52,712 nucleotides of DNA from Candidatus Angelobacter sp. (GTDB lineage Bacteria; Acidobacteriota; Terriglobia; Terriglobales; Acidobacteriaceae): NCBI GenBank assembly GCA_025462835.1, contig JAOAPH010000060.1, forward strand, positions 1-52,712. Direction: 5' to 3'. Shown here piece after piece: positions 34,617 through 44,180 of this stretch. Each line of letters begins with the position of its first letter. Position 1 is the first letter of the stretch. The notes below the pieces were generated by a model. That model was given only the letters and a program-made list of their open reading frames with translations. It did not search any database and was not told where the DNA came from. The position numbers and the translations under genes were made by a program.

Positions 34617-36610
34617 TACCGCACCTCGATATGCGAAGCCATGTACGCCGGAATTTTCGATGGTGAAGGCTTCGCTGGGATCGCAACCCTGAAGCGCCCG
34701 CCCTGTATTCCATCCGGAGGGGCATCCTTGTCGTCGTGTTCATCCCGGCGGTTCCATAGCGCCGAGACATCAACTTCCTTGCTGTCCTTCATCGCGCTCG
34801 CTGATTTCACGCCGATTCGACGCTGCTTTTCGGCATATGCCTTGATGACCTGCGTTGCCAGCCGCGCTGCCAGCCTGCCGTGCTCGCCCCCTTCGAAAAG
34901 CACAGCTACGATGATCTCCGGATTGCGCCTGGGCGTGAATCCTACAAACCATCCATTCTGAGCAAAAGAATCATTGTTGCCGTGTTTTGCGCGAGTATCC
35001 AGCGAGACGACTTGTGCCGAACCCGTCTTTCCGGCGATATCCACTCCGGGAACGTGCGCCGATGGAGCCGTGCCCTCCGGCAAGAGTACTCTTCCCATCG
35101 CGTCGGTAATGACGTTCCACCCGGTGGAGTCGATCGAAACGTTCTTTACTTCCGGACGTTGATTCACTCCAACGTAGCCCTTCGGCATGTCGGTCGGGTT
35201 CACTACATGCGGCACAACCATTTGGCCGTCCATCGAGATTGCGGCAATGGCACGCATCAGCTGCATCGGCGTTGTGGCTACCGCTCCCTGGCCGATTCCA
35301 ACAGAAATGGTTTCACCGGCAAACCATTTCTGTTTGAAATTCCGGATCTTCCATTCTTCCGAAGGCATCACGCCGGAAGCTTCTTGCGGCAGGTCGACAC
35401 CGGTCTTTTGGCCCAGCCCCAAAGCAGTCGCGTATTTTGCGATGCGTCCGATGCCGAGCCGCTCTGCCAGCGTGTAAAAAAAGACGTCGCACGATTGATA
35501 GATCGCTTTCGTCAGGTCGACCGAGCCATGGCCGCCTTTCACCCAACAACCGAATCGCCGGCCGTAAAAGGTAGCACCGCCATTGCAGTGCACATTGAGG
35601 TTTTGTGCAATACCTTCCTCCCAGCCAGCCACAGACATAATGATTTTGAAGACAGATCCGGGAGCAAGCTGGGCCTGGATAGCTTTATTCAAAAGCGGCT
35701 TCGCGGGATCAGTGATCAACTTGTTCCACTCATCGCGTGAGATCCGCACAGCAAAATGGTTCGGGTCAAAAGTCGGACGGCTGACCAGAGCGAGGATGTC
35801 TCCGGTACGGGGATCCATCGCGATCATCGCGCCATTGTGCCCTTCGAGAGCCTCTTCGGCGGCGATCTGCAAATCCAGATCAATCGTGAGCTTGAGCGGC
35901 TTGCCGGGTTCGGCGGGCGTCTTGCTCAGACGTCCTACTTCTTTCCCGTGGCTATCGACGAGCGCCCGGCGCTCGCCATCTTTGCCGATGAGAATATCGT
36001 TGTATTGCTGTTCAACGCCGGACTTGCCAACGATATCGCCTTGGCTGTAAAGCTCAAATTGCGGACGGTTGAGGTCATCCTCGCTGACTTCGCCGACGTA
36101 GCCGATCAGATGCGCAGCGAATCCGTCCTTCGGATAAAGCCGGCGATGCACCATGATGGTCTCAAGCTCGGGTATCTCGCTCTTATTTGCCTCGATGAAA
36201 GCGAGTTCGTCGGGCGTGATGTCCTGCTTGATGACGAGCGGTTCGTACTTCGGGCGGCCGGCATATCGCCGGAGAAGCTGATGGATCTCGTCTGCTGAAA
36301 TATTCAGGCCCGCAGCGATCTTCGGGATCTTGGGCTCTAGTTCGCGCGGCTGTTCCCGCAAGAGCAGCGCCGAGAACGACGGATAGTTGTCGACGATGAT
36401 TCGACCTTCGCGGTCGAGGATCTTGCCGCGCGGTGCAAGGATGGGAATGGTGCGGATGCGGTTCTTTTCAGCCAGCGATTCGTAGCGATCGCCACCCATG
36501 ACCTGCAATCGCCACAATCCGAGGGCAAGCAGAACGAAGATCGCAAGGATCGCATACTGCACGGCCAACAATTTGCTTGTTGGAACTTTTTCTTCCCGCC
36601 CGAATTGCAT
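34616..36610 (-). CDS. mrdA: Penicillin-binding protein 2 (elongasome transpeptidase)
   Basis: A 664-residue class B PBP. One TM helix near residues 13-33 is followed by the dimerisation/pedestal region (APRGKILDREGRIIVDNYPS) and the transpeptidase domain. The active-site tetrad is Ser319-Val-Phe-Lys322 within APGSVFKI; the second motif is SCDVFFY and the third is KTGSAQV at about residue 528. It crosslinks peptidoglycan during elongation and works with RodA. The C-terminal 60 residues are polar and proline-rich, beyond the usual end of the domain. It is coupled to rodA by a one-base overlap. Confidence 0.95.
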   Translation of the reverse strand: MQFGREEKVPTSKLLAVQYAILAIFVLLALGLWRLQVMGGDRYESLAEKNRIRTIPILAPRGKILDREGRIIVDNYPSFSALLLREQPRELEPKIPKIAAGLNISADEIHQLLRRYAGRPKYEPLVIKQDITPDELAFIEANKSEIPELETIMVHRRLYPKDGFAAHLIGYVGEVSEDDLNRPQFELYSQGDIVGKSGVEQQYNDILIGKDGERRALVDSHGKEVGRLSKTPAEPGKPLKLTIDLDLQIAAEEALEGHNGAMIAMDPRTGDILALVSRPTFDPNHFAVRISRDEWNKLITDPAKPLLNKAIQAQLAPGSVFKIIMSVAGWEEGIAQNLNVHCNGGATFYGRRFGCWVKGGHGSVDLTKAIYQSCDVFFYTLAERLGIGRIAKYATALGLGQKTGVDLPQEASGVMPSEEWKIRNFKQKWFAGETISVGIGQGAVATTPMQLMRAIAAISMDGQMVVPHVVNPTDMPKGYVGVNQRPEVKNVSIDSTGWNVITDAMGRVLLPEGTAPSAHVPGVDIAGKTGSAQVVSLDTRAKHGNNDSFAQNGWFVGFTPRRNPEIIVAVLFEGGEHGRLAARLATQVIKAYAEKQRRIGVKSASAMKDSKEVDVSALWNRRDEHDDKDAPPDGIQGGRFRVAIPAKPSPSKIPAYMASHIEVR

Positions 36611-36698
36611 AATCTACTGGTTGGCCAACATCGCGGTCAGAGTTGCTGCTTTCAGTATGAAGTTGAAATATTGAAAATACAAATCCACTGCAAATTGC

Positions 36699-37220
36699 TT
36701 ATTTGCGTTGCTTATACCTGTCCAGAATCATGAATAATCCAACTGCGAGCACGGCATTGGATAGCGCAGCCCCAAGCTCGTGTCCCCAATTGAATTCGAG
36801 CGGCATTCGTGCCATGTTGCGGAGCGCTTGATAAATGCCGCGATGCAAAAGATAAAACCCGAACGTCATCAGCAAACGCGAGCCAGGATTTTCGACATCG
36901 ATCTTCACGCCAATAGACGATGCCAGATATCCGACCACTGTCTTCGAAATCCCAAATAATCCGATGGGCTGGTGTTGATACGCCAGACTGTCCTGCGCCA
37001 AGCCGATGAGGCAGCCCGTAAGTGTTCCTGCAAGCGGATTTCTTCTAGCCACGGCGAAAAAAATAGTAACCAGCAGGGGCAGATCAAAAACGGAAAAGAA
37101 AGAAAGCCGCAATGGCAATGAAGCTTGCAGGAATATCGCCAGCACTGGGACGAGTATCGCCGCCAGAATGCTGAACCGGTGGACCTCCATGCCTTCACGA
37201 GAAATCGAACGTTGGGCCAC
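36699..37220 (-). CDS. mreD: Rod shape-determining protein MreD
   Basis: A 173-residue membrane protein with five or six hydrophobic segments (ILAAILVPVLAIFLQASL, LPLLVTIFFAVA, GTLTGCLIGLAQDSL and others). The pattern LxG..GLxxDsL and the position between mreC and mrdA identify MreD. It helps link MreB/MreC to the PBP2-RodA synthase. The longest frame starts at GTG two bases after the mreC stop; ATG at residue 11 (37190) is the alternative. Sequence identity in this family is low, so context carries much weight. Confidence 0.88.
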   Translation of the reverse strand: MAQRSISREGMEVHRFSILAAILVPVLAIFLQASLPLRLSFFSVFDLPLLVTIFFAVARRNPLAGTLTGCLIGLAQDSLAYQHQPIGLFGISKTVVGYLASSIGVKIDVENPGSRLLMTFGFYLLHRGIYQALRNMARMPLEFNWGHELGAALSNAVLAVGLFMILDRYKQRK

Positions 37221-37222
37221 GG

Positions 37223-38332
37223 TTAGCGGGGACTTTCCGAAATCTTTTCGGGCGCTTTTGGCTTCGCCGTCTTGATTGATTTCAAATCGGTTGGACTAGC
37301 AGGTGCCTGCTGCGCCAGCGATTTCGCTGACGGCGGCTCTGGAGCGTCAGGATTGACGGCGGCTGCACTGCCCTCTTCCGTTTTCTTTTTTGCGGACGGC
37401 AATCTTTGCGCCAGCATGTCCGCCGCACGGATCGGACCCGATGCATTTTCCGTGGTGCCCTGTCGTTCGGCTAGTTGCGTAACCACTAGTACTTCTTCCA
37501 ATCGTCCAATGTTCACGGCTGGCTTCACGCGTATGGAAAGAAACGGATCCCGTTCGCGGTCCGGTGACACGTTGATCACCGTTCCCACTGGCAGGCCCTT
37601 GGGATATACACGATCTCCGCCGGTTGTGATCAGTCTGTCACCGATCTCAATCTTTTCATCCGCCATCACGTTGATGACTTCGGGCTGTCCGGATTGCGTG
37701 CCCTTAAGGATTCCATTCACGCGGAGACGCTCCAGCAGCACTCCCGCACCGCTGAGAGGATCGGTGATCAGCAGTACCTGCGAAACGGATTTGTCTGCGC
37801 GACTGACCTTGCCGACGATGCCGTCCGGCGTTATCACCGCCATGCCTGCCTCGACACCATCGCGCGTGCCTCGATCGATGTAGATCACGCGAGACAAATC
37901 AGTGCCGCTGGTGCCCACCACCTGCGCGGCAATGGTCTTGTCGATGTACTGCTCTTTGAAACCGAGCAATGCCTGAAGTCGCTGCGCCTGGTCTGCATCC
38001 TGCTGCAGACGGCTCTGTTCCAGTCGCATGAGATTGATCTGCTGCTGTAGTTTTTCATTCTCCTGGCGCACATGCAGCAGCGCGAAGTAATTGCCCCAGA
38101 GATGGCGCACACCTGCGCCGCTGTTCACAGAAAGCTTCTGAAAAGGAGAGATCAGACTGACTGCCCAGACGCGGATCAGGCGCGAGGAACCGGCGTGGGC
38201 GCCAGCGTTCACTTCCCTGCCATTAACACCGGTGTCGGCAACGCGCACCTGCGTGGCTAATGCGATGATCTGGATGAAAAGGACTCCGAAGAGCACCGTC
38301 TCATTCCGATATCTAGTGAAGAAGTTTTCCAT
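37223..38332 (-). CDS. mreC: Rod shape-determining protein MreC
   Basis: A 369-residue protein: one N-terminal TM helix (about 12-28), a coiled coil (about 75-115, NEKLQQQINLMRLEQSRLQQ), then the two-barrel MreC domain (IYIDRGTRDGVEAGMAVIT, GIVGKVSRAD, LITTGGDRVYPKGLPVGTV). A Lys/Pro/Ala-rich tail of about 90 residues follows, longer than in many homologues and probably disordered. MreC activates PBP2 in the periplasm. Confidence 0.94.
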   Translation of the reverse strand: MENFFTRYRNETVLFGVLFIQIIALATQVRVADTGVNGREVNAGAHAGSSRLIRVWAVSLISPFQKLSVNSGAGVRHLWGNYFALLHVRQENEKLQQQINLMRLEQSRLQQDADQAQRLQALLGFKEQYIDKTIAAQVVGTSGTDLSRVIYIDRGTRDGVEAGMAVITPDGIVGKVSRADKSVSQVLLITDPLSGAGVLLERLRVNGILKGTQSGQPEVINVMADEKIEIGDRLITTGGDRVYPKGLPVGTVINVSPDRERDPFLSIRVKPAVNIGRLEEVLVVTQLAERQGTTENASGPIRAADMLAQRLPSAKKKTEEGSAAAVNPDAPEPPSAKSLAQQAPASPTDLKSIKTAKPKAPEKISESPR

Positions 38333-38370
38333 CGCACAGGCATTGGTATTTGGTTAGTTCATGTCTTGGC

Positions 38371-39435
38371 TTACGCGTAATCGATCGAGATCTTGCGCAG
38401 CAACTTGAAATCGCTGAGCATCTTCCCGGTACCGAGCACCACGCTGGCCAGCGGATCGTCTGCGATTGAAACCGGCAACCCGGTCTCCTCGCGAATACGC
38501 TTGTCGAGATTTTTCAGCAGAGCGCCGCCACCGGTGAGGACGATCCCGCGATCGCTGATGTCCGCGCTCAACTCAGGCGGTGTTCGCTCTAGCGCAACGC
38601 GAATCGCATTCATGATGGTGCCGACGCATTCGCTGAGCGCTTCGCGGATCTCGCTGTCGTCCACGGTGATCGTCTTAGGAACGCCCTCAATAAGGTTGCG
38701 ACCTTTGATCTCCATGGTCAGCGGCTTGTCGAGCGGGAACGCTGAGCCGATCTCCATCTTGATCTGCTCGGCAGTACGCTCACCGATGAGCAAGTTGTAC
38801 TTGCGCTTCAGATAATTCATGATGGCTTCGTCGGCTTGATTGCCGGCCATTCTCACCGATCGCGAATACACGATGCCGCTCAATGAAATAACCGCGATGT
38901 CAGTGGTCCCGCCGCCGATATCGACCACCATGTTTCCGCTGGGCTCCGTGATGGGAAGCCCGGCGCCGATAGCCGCGACCATCGCCTGCTCCACCAGATA
39001 GACTTCACTGGCCTTCGCGCGATAGGCGGAATCCATGACCGCGCGCTTTTCCACTTGCGTGATCTCTGAAGGCACTCCGATCACGATGCGCGGATGCACC
39101 AGCATTTTGCGGTTGTGCGCCTTCTGGATGAAGTAGTTCAACATCTTCTCCGTGTGCCGGAAGTCTGCGATGACGCCGTCCTTCATCGGCTTGATGGCCA
39201 CGATGTTGCCCGGAGTGCGTCCCAGCATCTCCTTGGCTTCCTTGCCAACGGCTTCCACTTCATTGGTGTTCTTGTTTACCGCAATGATCGACGGCTCATT
39301 CACCACAATGCCTTTGCCCTTGGCAAAAACAAGAGTGTTAGCGGTCCCCAAGTCGATGGCCAGATCGCTGGAAAACATGCTGAAGAGCGAGCGGAGATTA
39401 TGAAAGCCCTTGTTCTGCGTGCCGTTAGACGACAT
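38371..39435 (-). CDS. mreB: Rod shape-determining actin homologue MreB
   Basis: A 354-residue actin-fold ATPase. Phosphate-1 motif DLAIDLGTANTLVF (about residues 24-37), then GEVGKEAK-like AVGKEAKEMLGRTPGN, phosphate-2 MVVDIGGGTTDIAVISL, and the adenosine motif GIVLTGGGALLKNLD. It polymerises under the inner membrane and guides the elongasome. About 15 extra residues precede the usual start; ATG at residue 20 would give a standard N-terminus, and neither has a clear ribosome site. It is the first elongasome gene of the leftward run. Confidence 0.96.
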   Translation of the reverse strand: MSSNGTQNKGFHNLRSLFSMFSSDLAIDLGTANTLVFAKGKGIVVNEPSIIAVNKNTNEVEAVGKEAKEMLGRTPGNIVAIKPMKDGVIADFRHTEKMLNYFIQKAHNRKMLVHPRIVIGVPSEITQVEKRAVMDSAYRAKASEVYLVEQAMVAAIGAGLPITEPSGNMVVDIGGGTTDIAVISLSGIVYSRSVRMAGNQADEAIMNYLKRKYNLLIGERTAEQIKMEIGSAFPLDKPLTMEIKGRNLIEGVPKTITVDDSEIREALSECVGTIMNAIRVALERTPPELSADISDRGIVLTGGGALLKNLDKRIREETGLPVSIADDPLASVVLGTGKMLSDFKLLRKISIDYA

Positions 39436-39664
39436 ATATTTAAAAGTTCACTTCCTTGACTGAATTACCATTACAACTCTTCTGCACACTTTTGGGCACG
39501 CAACAGAGCGGCGTTCGTTTGCCTGCCGAAACTGCACCAGTCACTATAGGGTGATTAAAGGTTTACAAGTGCGTACGATTGATCTCTCTCGATATCAAAG
39601 GCACGCGACAAAGCGGAACCACTGGACACGGGAGATTCGGCCAGAACCCGTGCTGCTGCAAATG

Positions 39665-40972
39665 CTACTGAATCACAACCTTCTTCGTCTGCGTGCTCAC
39701 TCCTCCGCGCGAATTCTGCGCAGTGATCGTGATCACGTTCTCCCCGTTCGGCAGCGGTGGCGTCAAGTAACGGAACCGCCCGTCTCCGCCGATCACCGGC
39801 ACTTCCCCGCCATTCACCATCACTCGTGCGGTGGAATCGGTCTTGCCACGGACTTCGATGATGCGCCCATGCTGCACAAAAGGCTCCAACTCCAAATTCA
39901 AGCCCGCATCCGTGTTCTTGGGAATGACTGTAAAACGATTTCGTTCGCTTTCCAGAGACTCGCGTCCGCGATCATCTACCGACTGCACTGACCAGTAATA
40001 TGCGCCCTCGCGAATGTCACCCACCTGCAACTCAGCTGTAGGGACGTTCTTTTCCATGACTAGTTGGGTGAAATACGGGTTCTTAGCGATGCGGACGTGA
40101 TATCCCTTTACTCCGTCGACAGGCGTCCAAGTAAATCTGACAGGGCTGGAACCAGCGCCAGCATTGGAGAATATCGGCATCATGTTCGATGGGTCAATGA
40201 GCGTCGGAGGACCGACTTCGCGGTCTTTCACCATCTGCGTCGAATCGGATTTGAACGAAACTTTTTCATAGTTCGAAAGGCTGACCACTTCGCCATTACG
40301 CTCGACGTCGCCAGAACCTTTCTTCAACAAGATCTCATGTGAATCAGTGCGTGGATCGTTGCGTACCACTGCGGTGCTCTCAGGTGCGAGTGATGCCTTG
40401 CTACCGGCCATGATCACTTCTGATTTCGATCCGTGCGAGTAAGTCGCGGTGGAAAGATCCACCGTGCCGGTGGTCACTTCAACAGCCACGCGCGTCTGCT
40501 GTTCGGCGTTAGTGGAGTTTTCTTCAATGACGATCAGCGAATCCTGCTTGACGGTGTAATTCGTGAGGTCAGCAAAGACGATCTTTGCCATTCCTTCCGC
40601 GCCAGTTTGAACAACGTCGCCTTTTTCCAAAGGAACGTCGTATGCTGCGTTCACCCAAGTGTTGCTGCTTTTTTTCTTCACCTTCACGCTGCCATCGAGC
40701 ATCGTGAATGAAGCCTTCTGGTCGCCCACTCTTGGTGGGGGCCTCAGATTTGAAGTTCCGCCAATCTTTCCAAGCAGTGAAGACAGAAGATTGCCGCCAG
40801 CCGTGACAATGCTGTCGCTGGCCTTGGGGAAAGCGAAATTAAATCCGACTGCGGCCAGGACGAGAACTCCGATGACGGAAAGAATCACGCTGCGATAGCT
40901 GACGGTGATCCAGCCGATCGCGCTCTCTGCTACTCTTTTTTTTGATTTAGTCGGCGTCACTTTCACCCGCAC
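39665..40972 (-). CDS. FecR-domain envelope protein with fibronectin/Ig-like domains
   Basis: A 435-residue protein. A short basic N-terminus is followed by one TM helix (about residues 28-50). A FecR domain follows (about 85-215: GSVKVKKKSSNTWVNA, LEKGDVVQTGAEGMAKIVF, EVTTGTVDLSTA). A fibronectin-like module (about 270-345, FTWTPVDGVKGYHVRIAKNP, YYWSVQSVDDRGRES) and a C-terminal glucodextranase-B-like Ig domain (about 360-435) complete it. Topology suggests a periplasmic body anchored in the inner membrane. No sigma factor or TonB receptor is adjacent, so it is not a classical FecR anti-sigma system. It lies upstream of mreB in the same direction, with 229 bases between. The start is GTG. 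Function unknown. Confidence 0.82.
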   Translation of the reverse strand: MRVKVTPTKSKKRVAESAIGWITVSYRSVILSVIGVLVLAAVGFNFAFPKASDSIVTAGGNLLSSLLGKIGGTSNLRPPPRVGDQKASFTMLDGSVKVKKKSSNTWVNAAYDVPLEKGDVVQTGAEGMAKIVFADLTNYTVKQDSLIVIEENSTNAEQQTRVAVEVTTGTVDLSTATYSHGSKSEVIMAGSKASLAPESTAVVRNDPRTDSHEILLKKGSGDVERNGEVVSLSNYEKVSFKSDSTQMVKDREVGPPTLIDPSNMMPIFSNAGAGSSPVRFTWTPVDGVKGYHVRIAKNPYFTQLVMEKNVPTAELQVGDIREGAYYWSVQSVDDRGRESLESERNRFTVIPKNTDAGLNLELEPFVQHGRIIEVRGKTDSTARVMVNGGEVPVIGGDGRFRYLTPPLPNGENVITITAQNSRGGVSTQTKKVVIQ

Positions 40973-41192
40973 AACTCTCTTGCAAGTTGTTGAATGCTAA
41001 AGAGAGTACCACACCTGTTCGGGCTGACAAAATAGGTAATTACCTTAAAAGTAACCACTTTGGTATCTCGGTTCAGCGCGTCGAATTCGAAGCGCGCCGT
41101 CCGTGAGTTACCGTCGTGCGAAAGGTGAAATCTCTCCAGAAATCCTGTACGATTGAGAGTTTTCATACTTAGCACAAGGACTTCCTATCAGC

Positions 41193-42689
41193 ATGGCTCC
41201 TGCGAAAGTTTACAAGAATTACATCGGCGGCGAATGGGTGGAATCCCGTACAGGGAAGACATTTGAGAACCTTAATCCCGCAGACACCCGCGATGTCGTC
41301 GGCATCTTCCAGGCGTCCGGCAAAGAGGATGTAGAGGATGCCGTCGCCGCCGCGAAAACTGCCTTCGAAAAATGGAGATTAGTCCCTGCTCCCAAGCGCG
41401 CCGAGATCATCTTCCGCGCCGGCGAGATCCTTACCGAACGCAAAGAGGATTACGCGCGTGACATGACGCGCGAGATGGGCAAAGTCCTCAAAGAAACGCG
41501 CGGCGATGTGCAGGAAGCCATCGACACGGCATATTTCATGGCCGGCGAAGGTCGACGACTCTTCGGCGCAACAGTTCCTTCGGAACTGCCCAACAAATTC
41601 GCGATGGCACTCCGCGTTCCTATCGGTGTGGTCGGAATGATTGCGCCTTGGAATTTTCCCATGGCGATTCCCTCCTGGAAAATCCTTCCCGCTTTAGTTT
41701 GCGGCGACACCTGCGTCATCAAACCTGCGGAAGATACTCCGCTCTCGACCCTCAATCTTGTTCGCGCATTGATTGACGCTGGACTTCCCAAGGGTGTCGT
41801 CAACATCGTTACTGGATTCGGCCCCGAAGCCGGCGCTCCCATCGTCAATCATCCCGATGTTCGCGCCATCTCGTTCACGGGATCGTCCGAAGTCGGACGC
41901 ATTATCGGAGAAGCCGCCGCACGCACATTTAAGCCCTGTTCTTTGGAGATGGGTGGAAAGAACGCCATCATCGTCCTCGACGACGCCAACATCGATCTCG
42001 CCGTCGACGGCGCGGTCTGGGGAGCCTTCGGCACTACAGGACAACGTTGCACTGCGGCAAGCCGCATGGTGGTGCAAAAAGGCGCGTATGACGAGTTCGT
42101 GTCGAAGTTTGCGCAGCACGCGAAATCGCTGAAAGTGGGCGCAGGCCTGGATGAATCGAGTGACATGGGCCCGCAGATCAACAGCCAGCAGATTGAGACC
42201 ACCACAAAGTACGTTGAGATCGGAAAATCGGAGGGCGCAAAAGTCCTTGCCGGTGGCAACCGCCTCAACAAAGGCGATCAAGCGCATGGATGGTTCTTCG
42301 AACCCACTATCTTCGGCGATGGCCACGCAAAAATGCGCATTGCGCAGGAAGAGATCTTCGGCCCGGTCGCCACTGTCATACCAGTCAAATCGGTAGATGA
42401 AGCAGTCGAGATCGCGAACGGGACCATGTACGGATTGTCTTCCGCCATTTACACGCGCGATATCAATAAAGCATTTCGCGCGATCCGCGACATCGATGCC
42501 GGAATCACTTACATCAATGCTCCTACGATCGGCGCGGAAGTGCACTTGCCGTTCGGCGGCGTGAAAGCGACGGGCAACGGACATCGCGAAGGCGGATTGG
42601 GAGCTATCGATTTTTACTGCCAATGGAAAGCGGTGTACGTGGATTATTCTGACAAGTTGCAGCGTGCACAGATCGACACTGGAGAATAA
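41193..42689 (+). CDS. NAD(P)-dependent aldehyde dehydrogenase
   Basis: A 498-residue ALDH-superfamily enzyme. NAD-binding and fold motifs: [36 protein letters not shown]. The catalytic Glu is in LEMGGKNA and the catalytic Cys in [12 protein letters not shown]. The C-terminal region has [13 protein letters not shown] and [17 protein letters not shown]. The overall pattern resembles alpha-ketoglutarate-semialdehyde or succinate-semialdehyde dehydrogenases, but the substrate is not fixed by sequence. AAGGA lies 11 bases before the ATG. The last four codons and stop lie in the first copy of a 25-base tandem duplication. Confidence 0.93.
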   Translation: MAPAKVYKNYIGGEWVESRTGKTFENLNPADTRDVVGIFQASGKEDVEDAVAAAKTAFEKWRLVPAPKRAEIIFRAGEILTERKEDYARDMTREMGKVLKETRGDVQEAIDTAYFMAGEGRRLFGATVPSELPNKFAMALRVPIGVVGMIAPWNFPMAIPSWKILPALVCGDTCVIKPAEDTPLSTLNLVRALIDAGLPKGVVNIVTGFGPEAGAPIVNHPDVRAISFTGSSEVGRIIGEAAARTFKPCSLEMGGKNAIIVLDDANIDLAVDGAVWGAFGTTGQRCTAASRMVVQKGAYDEFVSKFAQHAKSLKVGAGLDESSDMGPQINSQQIETTTKYVEIGKSEGAKVLAGGNRLNKGDQAHGWFFEPTIFGDGHAKMRIAQEEIFGPVATVIPVKSVDEAVEIANGTMYGLSSAIYTRDINKAFRAIRDIDAGITYINAPTIGAEVHLPFGGVKATGNGHREGGLGAIDFYCQWKAVYVDYSDKLQRAQIDTGE

Positions 42690-42725
42690 TCGAGTCCGAC
42701 ACACTGGAGAATAATCGAGTCCGAC
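42676..42725 (+). repeat. Perfect 25-base tandem duplication across the ALDH stop
   Basis: Two identical adjacent 25-base units (42676-42700 and 42701-42725), each beginning ACACTGGAGAATAATCGAG. The first unit contains the 3' end and TAA stop of the ALDH gene. Perfect identity implies a recent slippage or recombination event. Confidence 0.95.
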
Positions 42726-42738
42726 CTTCTTCAGTCCA

Positions 42739-42771
42739 ACGGTGTTGCTTTGAGGACGGTGTTGCTTTGAG
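42739..42771 (+). repeat. 17-base tandem duplication
   Basis: ACGGTGTTGCTTTGAG occurs at 42739-42754 and again at 42756-42771 (period 17). It lies just after the 25-base duplication, so this spacer has duplicated twice. Confidence 0.9.
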
Positions 42772-42773
42772 AG

Positions 42774-42880
42774 GGCACGACTTCAGTCGTGCCGCAAGCC
42801 ATTGAAGATGCAAATGGGCTTTAGCCCCCGAGGTACGATCACTGGCCGACCCGATCTTTTTTACAACGGCTTTAGCCGTT
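42774..42880 (+). repeat. Three REP-like palindromes in series
   Basis: Three hairpins with alike loops: GGCACGAC-TTCA-GTCGTGCC (42774-42793), GGGC-TTTA-GCCC (42816-42827) and AACGGC-TTTA-GCCGTT (42865-42880). The second and third are each followed within three bases by GAGGTA. The shared loop and tail suggest one family of short palindromic intergenic repeats. Confidence 0.75.
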
Positions 42881-42948
42881 GAGGTAACTCGGCTGTTCCT
42901 GTCACAAGAACGAACAAAATTCAAAGACAATAGCGAAGGGCGAATTCA

Positions 42949-44061
42949 ATGCTTATCGGTGTACCTAAAGAAGTGAAAGATCATGAAGCGCGCGTGGGCA
43001 TCGTCCCCAGTGGCGTAAAAGCACTCATCGATGCCGGCCACAAAGTGATCGTCGAAACCAATGCAGGCGCATTGTCATCCATGCCGGATGAAGAGTACAA
43101 AGCAGCTGGCGCGGAGATCGCGGGCAGCGCGGCGGAAGTGTGGAAAAAGGCCGACATGGTCGTCAAAGTAAAAGAGCCGATCTCGCAGGAGGTTCCTTTC
43201 TTCCGTGATGGCCTTGTTCTCTTCACTTATCTGCACCTCGCTCCCATTCCTGACCTCACTGGCGAACTGCTGAAGAAGAATGTCGTCGGTATCGCGTATG
43301 AAACAGTCACCGATAAGAACAACACTCTTCCTCTCTTGACGCCGATGTCTGAAGTTGCCGGACGCATGTCCGTGCAAGTAGGCGCCAGCTATCTGGAAAA
43401 AGAAAAGGGCGGACGCGGCGTTCTGCTCGGCGGCGTTCCCGGCGTGGCGCCCGCATCGGTGGTCATCATCGGCGGCGGGATTGTTGGAACGCACGCAGCA
43501 AAGATCGCCATGGGTATGGGCGCGGACGTCACCATCATTGACTTGAATCTCAATCGGCTTCGCGAACTCGACGATATCTTTGGCGGACGCGTCCACACCT
43601 TGGCTTCCAATTCCTACAACATCGCCGAAGCAACCAGAAAAGCCGACCTCGTGATCGGCGGCGTGCTTATCCCCGGCGCAGCTGCTCCCAAGCTCGTGAC
43701 TCGGCAGATGGTCTCGAACATGAAGAAAGGCGCAGTGATCGTCGATGTCGCCATTGATCAAGGTGGCTGCATCGAAACCGCGAAGCCGACCACGCACAGC
43801 AATCCCGCTTACACCGTTGATGGCGTCGTGCACTACTGCGTAACCAATATGCCTGGCGCAGTGCCGCATACTTCCACGCTCGCGCTCACGAACGCGACCT
43901 TCCCTTACGTGATGAAGCTGGCGCAGATGGGCGCGGTTGCTGCAATCAAGGCCGACCACGGCATCAAGGAAGGCGTAAATACCTATAAGGGCGAGATCAC
44001 TTACGCAGCGGTAGCGTCCTCACAGAACAAGCCCTTCAAAGACGTAATGACCATGGTCTAA
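42949..44061 (+). CDS. ald: Alanine dehydrogenase
   Basis: A 370-residue NAD-dependent enzyme with the family opening [20 protein letters not shown]. It contains VKVKEPI (with the pyruvate-binding Lys), YLHLAP (catalytic His), [20 protein letters not shown] (NAD-binding GxGxxG region) and IDQGGCIET. It interconverts L-alanine and pyruvate plus ammonia. Length matches the family. GAAGGG lies about eight bases before the ATG. Two hairpins follow the stop. The downstream NtrY/NtrX-type pair could in principle control nitrogen-related genes such as this one, but no site was found. Confidence 0.95.
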   Translation: MLIGVPKEVKDHEARVGIVPSGVKALIDAGHKVIVETNAGALSSMPDEEYKAAGAEIAGSAAEVWKKADMVVKVKEPISQEVPFFRDGLVLFTYLHLAPIPDLTGELLKKNVVGIAYETVTDKNNTLPLLTPMSEVAGRMSVQVGASYLEKEKGGRGVLLGGVPGVAPASVVIIGGGIVGTHAAKIAMGMGADVTIIDLNLNRLRELDDIFGGRVHTLASNSYNIAEATRKADLVIGGVLIPGAAAPKLVTRQMVSNMKKGAVIVDVAIDQGGCIETAKPTTHSNPAYTVDGVVHYCVTNMPGAVPHTSTLALTNATFPYVMKLAQMGAVAAIKADHGIKEGVNTYKGEITYAAVASSQNKPFKDVMTMV

Positions 44062-44068
44062 AACGAAA

Positions 44069-44098
44069 CTGGTGCGCGCCGTCCCGCGCGCGCACCAG
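44069..44098 (+). terminator. GC-rich hairpin after ald
   Basis: An 11-pair stem (44069-44079 with 44088-44098, CTGGTGCGCGC pairing) with an 8-base loop starts eight bases after the ald stop. No T-run follows, so it may stabilise the 3' end of the mRNA or assist termination, and is not a classic intrinsic terminator. Confidence 0.5.
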
Positions 44099-44138
44099 AC
44101 GCGAGGGTGAAGCGCCTGCCGCGGAACCCTGATAATAA

Positions 44139-44168
44139 AGTAGAGACGCATTCTGCAGCGTCTCTACT
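44139..44168 (+). promoter_or_regulatory. 11-pair hairpin just before the NtrY-like gene
   Basis: AGTAGAGACGC (44139-44149) pairs perfectly with GCGTCTCTACT (44158-44168) over an 8-base loop, and flanking ATAA/TTAT can lengthen it. It ends 12 bases before the kinase ATG and covers the place where a ribosome site would be. It may be a second terminator for ald or a translational control hairpin for the kinase. Confidence 0.5.
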
Positions 44169-44180
44169 CCTTTATCTATA

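Noticed and set aside
34880-35740. A 286-codon rightward frame opposite mrdA
   Set aside because: Antisense to PBP2 active-site coding sequence; no domain seen.
41694-42704. A 336-codon leftward frame opposite the aldehyde dehydrogenase gene
   Set aside because: Antisense to a clear ALDH; composition is that of a reverse-frame shadow with no motifs or ribosome site.
43075-43959. A 294-codon leftward frame opposite alanine dehydrogenase
   Set aside because: Antisense shadow of a strongly conserved gene; no recognisable domain.
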